A stretch of DNA of 64,000 nt from Glebionis coronaria (taxonomy: Eukaryota; Streptophyta; Magnoliopsida; Asterales; Asteraceae): positions 32,720,665 to 32,784,664 of the forward strand of contig CM046881.1 of NCBI GenBank assembly GCA_025667525.1, written 5' to 3'. Positions 49,926 to 63,990 of this stretch are shown one piece after another. How positions within the stretch are numbered: position 1 is the stretch's first letter; each line of letters opens with the position of its first letter. Under the pieces are notes generated by a model that was not told the DNA's origin, ran no database searches, and saw only the letters and a program-made list of their open reading frames with translations. Both the position numbers and the translations under genes were made by a program.

Positions 49926-50708
49926 TTAACATACTTCATCGCTTTTAAATCGTGAAGCTTTGCAAATGTGGCATGATTGTTGATTCACCCTATCATCCCA
50001 ATAAAGCATACAATCATTTGGGCACGCGTGGATTTTTTCGTAACCTAGACCTAAATCTTTAGTAAACTCTTTGGCTTCATTTGAAGATGATGGTAATGCC
50101 GTAAGATGTGGAAATGCATCCCTCAAAAGTTCTAGTATCATGCTAAAACTCTTGTTAGATATTCCACCCATACATTTAATGTGATATAAATGTAAGGTAA
50201 ATGACAAATTCGAGTACTTGCAACCGGCATACAATTCTTTGTCACATTCTTCTAACAGCTTCTTATATGAATCACCCTCGTCACCATGATCACCACTCGT
50301 TTCATCGGTATCTCCTTCCATCGTTGTGTCTCCTAATTGTGTGTTATCTCCTGATTGTGTGTTATGTGAAGGCAAAGTATGTATACCTAAGGCATCACGA
50401 ACCAAACCTCTTATGTCTTCTTGACCAAAATATGTTTCCTCGACATTAATATTAGTAGATTGAGATGGTGGTAAAGGTATATTATGCTCTCCGTGGATGG
50501 TCCATTCTGTATACCCACGTAAGAATCCATGACGCAATATGTCCCCATGAGCGCTTTCCACATTTAACCATTTACCGAGACAACATTTATTACATGGACA
50601 TTTGATCATTCCTCTTATACTTCTAACACGAGCAAAACCTATAAAATCTTTAGCCCCGTCTCTAAAAGTTTTGCTCGTAATCGGAGCGTTAATCCAACTT
50701 TTATCCAT
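49926..50708 (-). pseudogene. CACTA transposase (TnpD-like), N-terminal 260 residues only
   Basis: The ATG is at 50708. Residues 1-80 match the transposase-associated N-terminal domain: MDKSWI, CPCNKC and the GFLRGYTEWTIHGE signature. An acidic linker (about 115-150) follows, then the start of the Transposase_21 region: GCKYSNLSFTLHLYHIKC, FPHLTALPSSSNEAK, YEKIHACPNDCMLYW and SCHICKASRFK. The frame stops at 49926, just before the LRR fragment, so the catalytic core is absent. Full-length relatives run to roughly 700-1,000 residues. It cannot catalyse transposition but marks the element's direction of transcription. Confidence 0.9.
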
Positions 50709-51373
50709 CGCTTACACTTGCCAAGTTTCCGATACAATTCCTAAAACCATTAATTAAAATCATATCGGTTTTAATGAATTCGTATATAATATATGATAAA
50801 ACACTTAAGACAAATTAAAAACCGTATATAATATATATGATAAAAACCGTGTATAAATAGTGAAGAGATAAATAAAAAAAAAGATTCATAGACTTATAAA
50901 TACTCCTTATTATCCATTTCACCTACTCATAGCATGTAGTTCCTCCTGGCAATTAGTTCCTTAAAACCAGTTAGTATATATAAATATAATAATTCTGGTT
51001 CTAATATTTTCTAAAGAACATCGTAGCAGTCTATACAGTTACGCGTAGTCGAGTACCACAAATCTATGGTGACATTTACATATACGTATATTGCATTGTA
51101 GGTAAAAAGGGAGAGATCACAAGTATGTGACTGTTAATAACTGCACAAAATGACCAAATGGTGATATCAAGGAAGTGTGGTCTGTATGGAATAAAAATAA
51201 TTAACAATAAGCTATAAACAAATGGATGGACTGATTAGGTAACAGTATCCCGCATCTAACAATCTAATCCATAAACGCCATAGGAAAAGGGGATAATATT
51301 TAGTGCAGATTTAATCTTTGTATCTGATGAACTTTCTTTATTTGATCATTTTCTTTGAAATGTATTTTCTTAG
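50709..51373. other. CACTA spacer upstream of the transposase
   Basis: AT-rich noncoding sequence between the transposase start and the captured TPR exons. It may hold the transposase promoter. Sequence just before 51374 is part of an intron of the captured gene. Confidence 0.4.
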
Positions 51374-52156
51374 GTTGAATTACTTCTTGGAAAATCATAC
51401 TCGGACTGGGGCCATGTGAGCGATGCTGTGGCTGTATATGATCAACTCATCTCTAGCCACCCAGATGATTTCCGTGGTTATTTAGCTAAGGTTAACATAA
51501 TCCCCTCATTTCGGATTTCTTTTAATCTTTAAATTGATCTGCACCTCACACATCCATATGCATTGCCTTTTTTACTATTTCTAATTTGACATAAGTGCTG
51601 CTGATACAATATTATTCGATGAAGAAAATACGAATTCGGCTTTCATTGTTTATGATTTATATTTTCAACTAAGATAGTTATAGCTGGGTTTTTGGTTTAA
51701 AATGCGAACTTTGTATATTCCTGATACTTGTCATGTTGCCGATGAGTATGACAAAGTGCTGCAGAACATGTTTACTTCAGTCATAGTTGAATGTTAACCT
51801 TTACATTTTAAGTTTCTTCATATTGACTTTTCTTTTGTTTTGTTTATATAACGAATCTCAAACCTCTGCAGGGAATAATTTTGAAAGCAAACGGAAAAAC
51901 TGGAGATGCAGAAAGGATGTTTATACAAGTGAGTGTCAATGTTTAAATATACCCTCCACACACTATTATAACAAACAAAAATGCACTATTCTAGTCTGTA
52001 TCACCTGCAGACTGCAGTTACAAGCTAGAACAGGATATAAAACATCACTTTTCATATAAATTTATCACAAGTGATTGCTAATTGTATTATTTGCAGGCTC
52101 GATTCTTTGCACCAGAGGGAGCCAAGGCAATTGTGGATCGCTACTCGAGACAATAA
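51374..52156 (+). pseudogene. Captured 3' end of a TPR gene resembling SLOW GREEN 1
   Basis: Three plus-strand exons, 51374-51490, 51872-51928 and 52097-52156, with GT-AG borders and phase-0 junctions, encode 77 residues and a stop. They read ELLLGKSYSDWGHVSDA, VYDQLISSHPDDFRGYLAK, GIILKANGKTGDAERMF and ARFFAPEGAKAIVDRYSRQ. This is a tetratricopeptide hairpin plus C-terminus. From memory it is closest to SLOW GREEN 1, a chloroplast TPR protein needed for chloroplast development; that identity needs a search. The frame has no lesion. Introns are kept, so DNA was captured, not cDNA. It runs opposite to the transposon's own genes. Confidence 0.85.
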
Positions 52157-52439
52157 TTTTGATGTTTAGTAAAGGTTTTTAGTTTTTTTGTAAAGTTTTA
52201 CCACTAAATGAAAAGCGCCATTCATGTGTCTCGATGTGTGTAAAGTGGCCTCCCAAAGTGGAAACCTAGCGGATGACATAAATTGGCCTAGATCTTGAAT
52301 CCTATATCCCATATGAGACCTGTAGACTAGCTCACGTTAATATATGCAAACAAAATCCAATGCTCCAGACCTGTAGACCAGCTCACGTTACTATATACAC
52401 AGAAGCTAAATGAGTTCAACATCCATGTTTTCTTTAACT

Positions 52440-52705
52440 TAGGGGTTCAGCTTATACAGGCGGCTCATAGCTTATCTGGTTTGGGCTTATGTTTCATAAC
52501 CTCAAGTGGCTTATATAAGCTCAAGTTGATAAGCTTATAACCTGGAAAAAGTGACCTTACGAGCTTTTCTGTCTTGACCTTATGAGCTTTTCTGTCTTGA
52601 GCACATAAGCTCAGAAGTCCCTTAAATAAGCAAACAAAAACACCATCTAACACTAATAGTGCCTTTTCAAATGATGAAATGAACAATTTGAAGAGCCAAC
52701 CCCTA
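52440..52705. mobile_element. hAT-like MITE inside the CACTA element
   Basis: The ends TAGGGGTTCAGCTTAT and, inverted, TAGGGGTTGGC enclose 266 bp rich in AGCTTATAAGC motifs. It resembles the MITE at 9679-10060 in type. The target duplication was not clear. Confidence 0.5.
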
Positions 52706-52859
52706 AATAAAACAGCTTATTTCACTTAATAAGCTGAGTGTGAGACTGAAACCCAAGAGCTTATAGTAACTAACTTCCCAAAAGTGTTGATCTATAAAAA
52801 AACTAAAGAATTATATGATGTGCGCACATATAAAAAAACTAAAGAATTATATATCATAG

Positions 52860-53500
52860 CTTATAGTTTAGACTTTTGAACAGGTAGAATTACACGCCAT
52901 CACAATAAGCTATAAATAATTAACAATAAGCTAATAACCGTCAGCCGCATATATAAAATAAGCTATAAATAATTAACACATACAGTAAGCTATATATACA
53001 ATAAGCTATAAATAACTAACACATACAGTAAGCTAACTTTCAAGCTATAAATAACTAACACATACAGTAAGCTATATATACAATAAGCTATAAATAATTA
53101 ACACATACAGTAAGCTAACTTTCAAGCTATAACTAATTAACACATACAATAAGCTATATATACAATAAGCTATAAATAATTAACACATACAGTAAGCTAA
53201 CTTTCAAGCTATAACTAATTAACACATACAATAAGCTATATATACAATAAGCTATATATACATTAAGACTAAGAAGGTTTATACCGATGCGCAGCTTATC
53301 TGATTGGATGGATGACCGATTCAAAACGATTATCAACTTCTTATCAGTTGGGGATTCAAACAGATGCGCAGCTTATCAGTTGGGGATTCAAACCGATTGG
53401 ATGGAACGATTCGTCTTAGCTGCGCCAATTCCGATTGGATGGAACGATTCAAACCGATTCAAACAGATGCGCAGCTTATCAGTTGACGTTAATTTTTTTT
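52860..53500. repeat. Right subterminal tandem repeats of the CACTA element
   Basis: From about 52900 to 53265 an 80-85-bp unit (AATAAGCTATAAATAATTAAC, ACATACAGTAAGC, TTTCAAGC) is repeated about four times with variations. From 53285 to 53480 a different unit (GATGCGCAGCTTATCAGTTGG, GATTCAAACCGATTGGATGG) is repeated about three times. G-rich/T-rich simple sequence follows to 53640. Confidence 0.8.
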
Positions 53501-54066
53501 TGTTAATTTTTTTGATGAGGATAAGGGGATAAAATTAGTTGCGTCAAATCATTTTTTTTAATTTTTTTTGTTAATTTTGTGAATGTGAGGAATGTGAGGA
53601 ATGTGGGGATAAGGGGATAAAAGGGTATAAAATATGTGTTTTTTTTTAGAAAAAAAGGTGAGAAGTTTGTTATAAGTTGAGAAAAAGAAGGAATCAAAAA
53701 GTCTACGGTTTTAAGTGTTGACCACTTTTTTAATTTTTCTTAATTTTTCTCTACGCTTTTATGCTTTATTCATTTTATTTGTTTACGGATTTGATCGTAA
53801 GGTTTTGGTTAAAATTTGCCATGGTTATTAGCGTCTAAAAAATAAAATAAAACTCTACGTTTTTAAAACTGTGGAGAAATAAGCGTGAGCAATCTAACTT
53901 TTTTTTGTAGTGACTAAATAATCAAATTTATCTTTTCGTGTTTTTGGTGAGAAGAAGAACGTGATACTTGAGAGGGATTTCACGCAAGCTAATTGTGAAT
54001 AACTTATATGATCCATCAATATATAATTAAACTTAAATTGCATTTCATAAATTCGTAGAAATTTAC

Positions 54067-54246
54067 CTGTTATTATTTTCAACCAGCCCAACACAAAAGT
54101 CGTTCATTGTCAAACCACGAAACTGAAAATTTGGCAGGTGTGATTCAACCTGATGATTACCCTTTGCTGATCTTATGAGTATCCCATCCTCCTTGTCACC
54201 CTCTTTTTCTTGTTTACAATCAGCATACACATGACCAGTCTTTAAC
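54067..54246 (-). CDS. Middle exon of the split F-box/DUF295 gene
   Basis: An exon of 180 bp (60 codons) between an acceptor (TTTGTGTAG|GTTAAA) and a donor (AACAG|GTAAAT). It reads LKTGHVYADCKQEKEG and ESHLPNFQFRGLTMNDF. Its layout resembles the start of the last exon (SHLLNLPTHVLKMM), which suggests that the gene grew by internal duplication. Confidence 0.75.
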
Positions 54247-54335
54247 CTACACAAAATATGATATTCAGAGAATACAATTTTCAGTAAATAAATACCATTT
54301 CAATACATTTTTAGAGCAAATAAGCATCACAATAC

Positions 54336-55422
54336 CTGGTGCATTCGAGCATTGCCCACGCTGACACGTGATTTTCTCCCGCTAAACAAGGAATAGAAGA
54401 TAAGGAGACGGTTTTGTCTTTGACGTGGTACGAATATATGATTTTCCCATCATCGGTAAGAATATGTACATAACCTCCTAATTCAGATGAAGCAATTGCT
54501 GGGCTGTAACACGCTGATGAATCAGTAGCAAATTCCACGAATGATATAGTGTCTTTGAGGTCTTCCATTTCTTGCCACCTCTATTAGTGTCCAGTTTGAA
54601 CACATACACAACAGTAACTGATGTACTTGTCCATTTGTCTTCTTTTAAACCTAAAACAATCGTAAACAGTTCTGAACAAGATCCTTTCAGTAAAGGTACA
54701 CTGGAAGAATCAACGATACGAGGACTCTGGAAATCCAAAACGGGCAATAAAGTTATCACAACTTCATTTAGTTTCTTGCTTCTACGATCATTAACCACAA
54801 TGTCAAACTCTACGAGAAGTAGGGTATAGTTACTCCTGTCAGATCGTATAAAGTAGGCATATACTTTACTATTGCAACAAGTAAGGCCATGGAACGAACC
54901 ATCGAAACTGGTTATGCTCCTTACTTGTTCAGAAAATGTCTTTTCAGCCCATGTAGATGTCATTCTTTTACGTGGATTCCGGAAAGATGAATCGGGCCTG
55001 ATCCTACAATACACAATGTCGGGTTTGTTGGCTCTTGTTAACAAAAGAACAGATCTCAGATGATTGGGAGGGGCTGACAAACAACAATATGTGATATCAT
55101 CATAACCCTCTTGTGATCCTTTACGAATTAACGGAGGGAGAGTAATAATTTAAGAAGTGAATGGGTTCCAAAGAGACCACATGACATCACGTGGATGGTT
55201 GGAGGAGAGAATCGCCCAAGAGCCATGGAAACAGCCTCGGATACGTTTCCCTAGTAGCTCAGGGATTTGGCAGCGATAATAAGCCATTGGATCATGTAAG
55301 TTGTAGAAGACGTGGACCTCATCTTTTTCAGCTGCAACTTCCGAGTTCTGAGCAACACACCATGAATATTTGGGAGATAAGCGAGGCACTACTGAACTAC
55401 AATATGTCTGTTTATGTTCCAT
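54336..55422 (-). pseudogene. First coding exon: DUF295 propeller with stop and frameshift
   Basis: The ATG at 55422 directly follows an acceptor (ACACTTTCCAG|ATG). The frame reads MEHKQTYCSSVVPRLSP, GSWAILSSNHPRDVMWSLW, FSEQVRSITSFDG and SELGGYVHILTDDGK, typical of DUF295 proteins. A TAA stop is at about 55150-55152, after NPFTS. The frame continues to about 54590, shifts, and resumes at 54568 to the donor (ACCAG|GTATTG, 54336). A possible noncoding leader exon ends at 55884 (AAGGAG|GTATGA), with a TATA-like box at 55937-55944. Confidence 0.8.
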
Positions 55423-55429
55423 CTGGAAA

Positions 55430-56752
55430 GTGTGATAAAATTATTAAGTCAAACTTAATAAGAATATACTACGTATGAATCTTACTAATGTATGTGTTTG
55501 CGTTATGATACCTACTTATTTCATATTGAACATGAAGTTAATATAAAATAAGTGTTTGGCAAAAATGAAAGAATAATCACTTATTTGCGTTTTGGAAGGC
55601 TCAAAGTGAAACTTTGCAAAAGTAGATAGGTACTTATACTTTTTATAAAACGGAAATATTAACAAAATAAGACGTAAAAAGTATACAAGACTTATACCAA
55701 ACAAGAATAATAATACAATTAACTTTGAAGTTAATAGGTAAAACTTAGTAAGTATTAATTTTTATAAAAAAATTAAAACAAAACCAGCAGATAAACAGAT
55801 GAATGAACAAAACATAGAGAAATCAATCGAAACAATCATAATAATAATTCAATTTGGCTTTGGCAAAACTTAATAATTCATACCTCCTTAAACTTGAACA
55901 AGATCGACCCAGGTTATCGATTCTGAATTTGAATTTAATTTATACCACCACCGCCAGTTTCCTTTCCTTAAGCTTTTGTTTCCTTAACTTTTTGTTTCTA
56001 CGGGGGTGTTTGTTACGAGTTTGGCCTTAATGTAATGACCCTCTTTTTCATTGCTTTTTTATAGAAAATCATGTTTTAATTTTAAGCACAAAACAAACAA
56101 GTCTTTGATGCTTAATTCACTTTCTAATTTTTTAAATTTTAATTCTTTATCAAACACAACCTATATTCGTATATAATAAGCTTATATTTACTATTCGATT
56201 TACCTTATCAAAATTAGTAAGGTAAAATGATAAAAAAAAAGTGCATTAATATTAAATGGTGTAATTGTTAAAAGTGGATATAAAAGTCTTTTTATATTTT
56301 ATTGTTATATAAACTCATTATTTTTTAATAAAAGCTACAAACTTTAGGCTAAAACAGAGAAGGCAATTTTTGGCCCGACACCTAATTTTTACATAATTAT
56401 AAATGTAAGAAAATTTAAAATATGTAGGTTATATGAATTAAGTCATTAATAACTTGTTTGTTTTGTGCTTAAAATTAACTAATAACTTATGAGGAAAAGT
56501 CAAAAGGAAGAGGTTTTTCATATTAAGTGATGATTTATTATCATTATTTTAAATATATATCCTCTAACTTCTTCATTTATTTAATTTAAAAAGGCAGAAT
56601 AATAAATTTCTCTGATTGAGACATTATATTTAGCACACAAAACAAACAGTCATATAACAAACAATATATATTTTTACAAACACCTTAATTTTACAGAAAC
56701 TAATAAAAAAAAAGCTAAACATTGTTTCACCCACTTTCTTAATTGGGGATGG
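55430..56752. other. Upstream region of the F-box/DUF295 gene
   Basis: It contains a likely leader intron (55883-55423) and a TATA-like box (TATAAATT on the minus strand, 55937-55944). Next is AT-rich sequence with short MITE-like pieces: a GGGTGTTTGTTA start near 56004 with an AACAAACACAACC-type end near 56150. No gene recognised. Confidence 0.45.
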
Positions 56753-59470
<2,718 letters not shown>

Positions 59471-59473
59471 GAA

Positions 59474-59486
59474 TGGTATCAGAGAC
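59474..59486 (+). other. Primer binding site of the third Gypsy element
   Basis: TGGTATCAGAGAC, close to the complement of the plant initiator-methionine tRNA 3' end, starts three bases after the LTR end. Confidence 0.85.
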
Positions 59487-62400
59487 AATGATTATAGAGA
59501 ATTAGGTTGCCTAGTCTAGTAGCCTAGTCTATAGCTTAAGGATCCCTGCATATAGGCGTCATAGGAATATGTGTGTATGGTTTTGATTGTATAATCTGAG
59601 TATTGTTGATTCGTTTTCTGTGAGTTTTGACTAGTATGGATTGAACTATAGTCATTCATACTTAGTCACATGTTAATTTCTGTTTTATTTTTTTATATAT
59701 GAATTACGTTCATAATAATTGATAAGTTATTTGGTGTGCCTAATGTATAGTATTTTTCTTTTGATGTTTAAGTCATGTTCCCTAAAAAAATCATGTGGTG
59801 ATTCGAGTTACTAGGAGTAGGTGGATAGGAATGATTTTAAGTTGTTTCCACTCTTATGGGTGACATGACTTATAACTGATTATGATGTTGTGTTGGAGTT
59901 TGTCTATACTGTTTTAGCTAGACTATAGATTTATGTATTCCAAGAGTTTACCTATGTTATTTTAATAGATGGAGTTTTGGACCTTATTGTTATGTGGTTA
60001 TGAGCTTATGTGAGTAGATGGATTTATGTGTTATATGTTGTATTGATTCTTATAAGTGTCATTATAGGAGGGAGTGCATTGAGGAAAGGGTAATTGTATA
60101 AGTATGGTGGCCAACATAGTTATACAAGTACCACAACTTCAATGGGTTCTCAAGTATGATTGCATGAAAGAGGGTTAGTGCATGCTTGTATATGATGAGA
60201 TGTGGATTTTTGGGTATATGTATAATATATGGGTTTATGTAACGGCTGTCTACTATATGGATATTTTTGAGTGTGTTATATGTTTTGGGTTATACTCATG
60301 TTGTGTGATTATGGGGTCACACGATATGGAATGGTTTTAGTGATGGGTTTTATGCCTTGTGATAAGATGGTGATTACTCGTATGGAAAAATGAGTGTATG
60401 ATGCGATTGATTGATCTGACATGTATGGTAACGAGTATGTTTTGGGTGATTTAATAGGTATATATATGCGGATGTATATATACTAGTATGTGTTAAGTTA
60501 TGATATATGGTCGTTCAGTAGTTATTATAACTTGAACGTACCTTGTGTTTGCTCGTGTTTTATGGTGCTGGAGTTTGATGGAGTTCCAACGACGTTTTGA
60601 GTCTTTTGATGTGTGTCTACATCCAGGCATGTATTTTAATTAATGAGAAATACAAAATTTTCTTACAAATAAGTGTGGCTAATTATAGGAAAACGGTTTT
60701 GAAAATAATTTGTAAGTGTAAGGTATGATATCGTGACTTGCATATTTTTTTAAAGTTTGTGGTAGTAAGATATAAAAAAAATCGTCTTGAAAATAATTAG
60801 ATTAGTTTTCTATGTAACATGTTATAATACATTTTAAAGGGGTAAAGAAATTTTACAAAATTTTTCTTAAGTGGAGTTAAAATTTTAGAAGTATTTAACT
60901 AGACGGAAAGAGTAAAAAAGGAGATTTTATTATAGTAATGATAAAAAAACACCACACCTTGTAAACGTGTAGTAGTTTAGTTATAACCAGCCTAAATGGA
61001 TTTTATAAAATAATAATAATAATAATATAGAATAAAATGAAAATAAAACACTGTATTTTATAAACATGTATTGGTTTCATAATAACAAGTGAAATAAGTT
61101 TAATACGGGTAAACAAGATAATGGTTAGAATAAGATTGTAGTATACTAACTAGTTGATATCTTTGATAAAATAATGAAGATAAAAGATGAGTTTATTGTT
61201 CAAAACGAGTATGATTGATTTTAGTAGTATTTAAGTTTGGTTCTTATGAGGAGTAACTAAATGGGGCGAAAGTTTAAAATTTTCTGAGGTGTCGAAATTT
61301 GGTAATACTAACCTTGACGAGTCTAATTTTTCGTTGTTGGCACACTCCATTGAATCCTTTGGATTACATTGTTTCATTTTCAGTTGTTTTGGCTAGGGTT
61401 CATTATGGTTGATCTTTCGTTTTACCCTATATCTATTTCGGGACGCGATCGTTTGGAATTCTTTTGGTACACGTCATGGTTGATTTAGTTATGCGGTTGT
61501 GGAAACGTTAGGATGAGAGGATAGAGTTGGGTAGTATTACTTATGGTTAGATATTCGAATAGAGAGATGTATTTTGGTTTAAAGGTTGTGTTGAAGGAAT
61601 GATTAAGATTTGTGGAGTTTTGAAACTTAGATTGGTTACGGAAATAAGGAATAAGTAAAGTTAGTTGACTGGTCGTGGGAACGAGATGTCATGCTATGAG
61701 AAGTTGGTTGAAGTACCATTAGGAGATTGATGAAAGTACTAGCGGATGTGAGGGTAGAGTAGAAAGTTTCTACTAATGGAAGGATTAACACGTAAGGGAA
61801 TTGGTATAGTTATGGAGGCAAGGTAGTAGTAGACACGTGAAGGAAAACATGGATGTGAAAGAATGATTGGTAGGAGGCTGATTAATGGTGAAGTACAACA
61901 AGTAAGGAAGAGTGAGCCATTGAGGGGTTGAAGTACCTTTAGAAATATTGTGGTAGATGAGTTGAAGTTGGAGGCTACTAGGTAGTGGGAAGTTCCTAGG
62001 TAACATCATAGAGACGAGAAGGAGTGCGTGAAGAGCTACATCGTGAATCAAGGAGCTGAAAGGACTACATGCCGGCTGCTAGAAGGAAGCAAGAGATTTC
62101 AAAGGAGTCATGGAAGTGGCAAGGAATGGAAAGGTGACAAGCACTATGATGGGAATCTCCGTATGGTTCGTGACGAAGAAGGACATATCGAGTACCAGAG
62201 TGGAGTTACAAAGAGCTGAACTAGTGGATCGTGATGAATTGAATACATAACATGGGAGATTAAGAACTCGTGGAGGTAACAAGGGGAGTCGAGTGACTAC
62301 GCGGATAGAATTTTTGTGGCAATCAATATCGAGGGATCAGTAGTGAAGCTGAGCTAAATAAGTTCATGGAGAAGTGATTAGAGAGTCGGTTTTGTGAAGG

Positions 62401-63240
62401 TGTTATGAAAGATCTTTGGAAGAGACAGTTATGCATTATCCAATGCACTAACGATTTCCATAGAGTTGATGAATTGAGTGAGAAGTTTTGGTTGGACATG
62501 ATAGTGAAGGAATTAGGGAGAACCATGGAAGGAGAGAACCAGGTATTCCTAGAAGATGATGATTGAAAGTACCTCATGTTGGGTGCAAGATCAAAATAGA
62601 AGTATGAGATTTGAATAAGAATATAAAATATGGCTTAGTTTAGACAAATGGAAACTAATATGGGTATAAGATGAGAGTGTGATCTGCATGGGATCACATA
62701 AAACTCTAGTATGTCCATATTAGGAGGGAGTAGGAGAACTGATCGTGAGGAAAAACAAGTGAAGCTACTTGGAAAAATTTTGAGGTATAGATGACTTGAA
62801 AGACGGGAAGCATAACATCGTGATGTATGTCATGAGTTGAGGAAGAAGAAGGAAGTGAGGATAGATGTGAATCTTGAATGAAATAGGTCGAGATGGGAAC
62901 CGAAGGTAAAACTTTGGTATAGCCTAATGAGTAGACTAAGGCACTAAGCATGCTAATATTGTTGTAGTGTGGAAAGGAAATGGTACTGACCTATACAGTT
63001 TGATTGGAAGGCTTAGTATCGATAATCAAATGGTTGATGAGTTATAGATGTGATGTGTCATGAGAAACGAAGGGCTTGGTCTAACTGAGACAAGATGAGG
63101 AGCACTATGACCTTGAAGGTAAAACATTGTGTAGGTATAAAGGAAGTGTTGAGTATCAGGGAAAAAAATCTTTCATGGAGAAAAGTGAGAAAGAAGTGTA
63201 TAGGTGCTACTAATGATCTATCCAAATTTTATGGAAGTAG
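59487..63240 (+). other. Degenerate interior of the third Gypsy element
   Basis: No open frame of note on the plus strand. By position this should be gag, protease, RT and RNase H, but I could not recognise any of their motifs; either decay or deletion explains this. The sequence from about 61400 is unusually purine-rich (GAAGGA, GTGGAAG), in keeping with decayed coding sequence of a Gypsy polyprotein. Confidence 0.5.
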
Positions 63241-63990
63241 TTTTAGCATGGGTTTGGATGGCAGTTGATAGACTAACTGAGATAACCGTCCTTTTGGTGA
63301 TGTGTATAGATCATAAGTTGATTTGGATTGGAAGAGCCTCGTTGTGATAAACTAATCAATATGTGAAATATCGTCATAGGTCACTTGTGTAAGGAAATTG
63401 GAATTTTTAATTAGTTTGCGGTATGGACTAAAGGGAGTTGATGAAAATGATTGGATATGAGTATATCCAGCTAATTAGAAAATAATGGACGAAGTGGGAA
63501 ATTGATACAAGTATAGGAGTCGTGTTGAGAGCTTGGGTGAATGATTTAGGGGGATGTGGGAAATTCGTTAGCGATGTCTAAGTTTTCATATAATGATAGT
63601 TATCATACTAGAAGTCGATGAATGCCATTTGAGGCACTATATGGAAGGATAGGGTGAGTTGTCCTTATGGTGGACTAAAATTCGTGAGAGAGACTACTAG
63701 TGTGGAAATGGTGTTTGTGGAAAGGATGAGAATAACAAGAGATGATATGTTGAAAAAGAGGAAATCATTAGAGTTTAGTGACAAAGTTATGTATGAAGTT
63801 TCACCTATAGTAATGGGTGGCATGTTTTGGTAAAAGGGAAAAGTTGATGACGAGTTTTGTTGGTCCATTTATGATATTTGTAAAGATTGGACCAGTATCT
63901 TATGGGTATGAATTACCTAGGAAATTGAATGGATACATGATATATTTCATGTATTAAGATTGGTAAATGTTGTTTAAGAATGCGTATTTG
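63241..63990 (+). pseudogene. Gypsy integrase remnant
   Basis: Pieces of the integrase can be read in different frames: VWMAVDRLTEIT near 63250, FSYNDSYHT near 63585, PFEALYGR near 63628, a trace of the GDKVM...VSP region near 63775, and GPFMIFVKIGPVSYGYELPRKL near 63865. The order matches residues 320-570 of the intact Gypsy Pol at 3-2000. Stops and frameshifts are frequent, and about 250 bases corresponding to the middle of the integrase core are missing or unreadable. Confidence 0.85.

Larger units (their letters stand above)
33681..53912 (-). mobile_element. CACTA (En/Spm-like) transposon, 20.2 kb, target duplication ACT
   Basis: The left end is CACTACAACAAATC (33681) and the right end, inverted, is CACTACAAAAAAAAG (53912). 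The flanks are the 3-bp direct repeat ACT (33678-33680 and 53913-53915). Both subterminal regions (33720-34010 and 53700-53895) repeat a TCCACGCTTTT/CTACGCTTTT motif in both orientations, as expected for transposase binding sites. Contents in transcriptional order (minus strand) are a truncated transposase, a captured LRR fragment and a Ptta/En-Spm-type gene. A captured TPR gene end lies on the plus strand. A 12.2-kb Copia element and a hAT MITE have inserted later. With no complete transposase, it is nonautonomous. Confidence 0.9.
32456..55422 (-). pseudogene. F-box/DUF295-type gene, split by a 20-kb CACTA element in an intron
   Basis: DUF295 proteins are plant F-box-associated beta-propeller proteins, thought to act as substrate adaptors of SCF ubiquitin ligases. 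The inferred coding exons (minus strand) are 55422-54336, 54246-54067 and 33620-32456, all with GT-AG borders. Each junction splits a codon as AG|G, so the frame is kept across the 20,446-bp intron. Removing the CACTA element and one ACT leaves an intron of about 211 bp. The product would hold two DUF295-like modules in tandem with an F-box-like stretch (LPTHVLKMMLMEF) between them. Exon 55422-54336 has a stop at about 55150 and a frameshift near 54560-54590, so the full protein cannot be made. The last exon is intact and could work alone if transcribed. Two adjacent genes rather than one is possible. Confidence 0.75.

Noticed and set aside
52900..53265. Regularly spaced repeats considered as a CRISPR-like array
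   Set aside because: This is a plant nuclear transposon; the spacers are themselves repeated and AT-rich, as in a tandem repeat.
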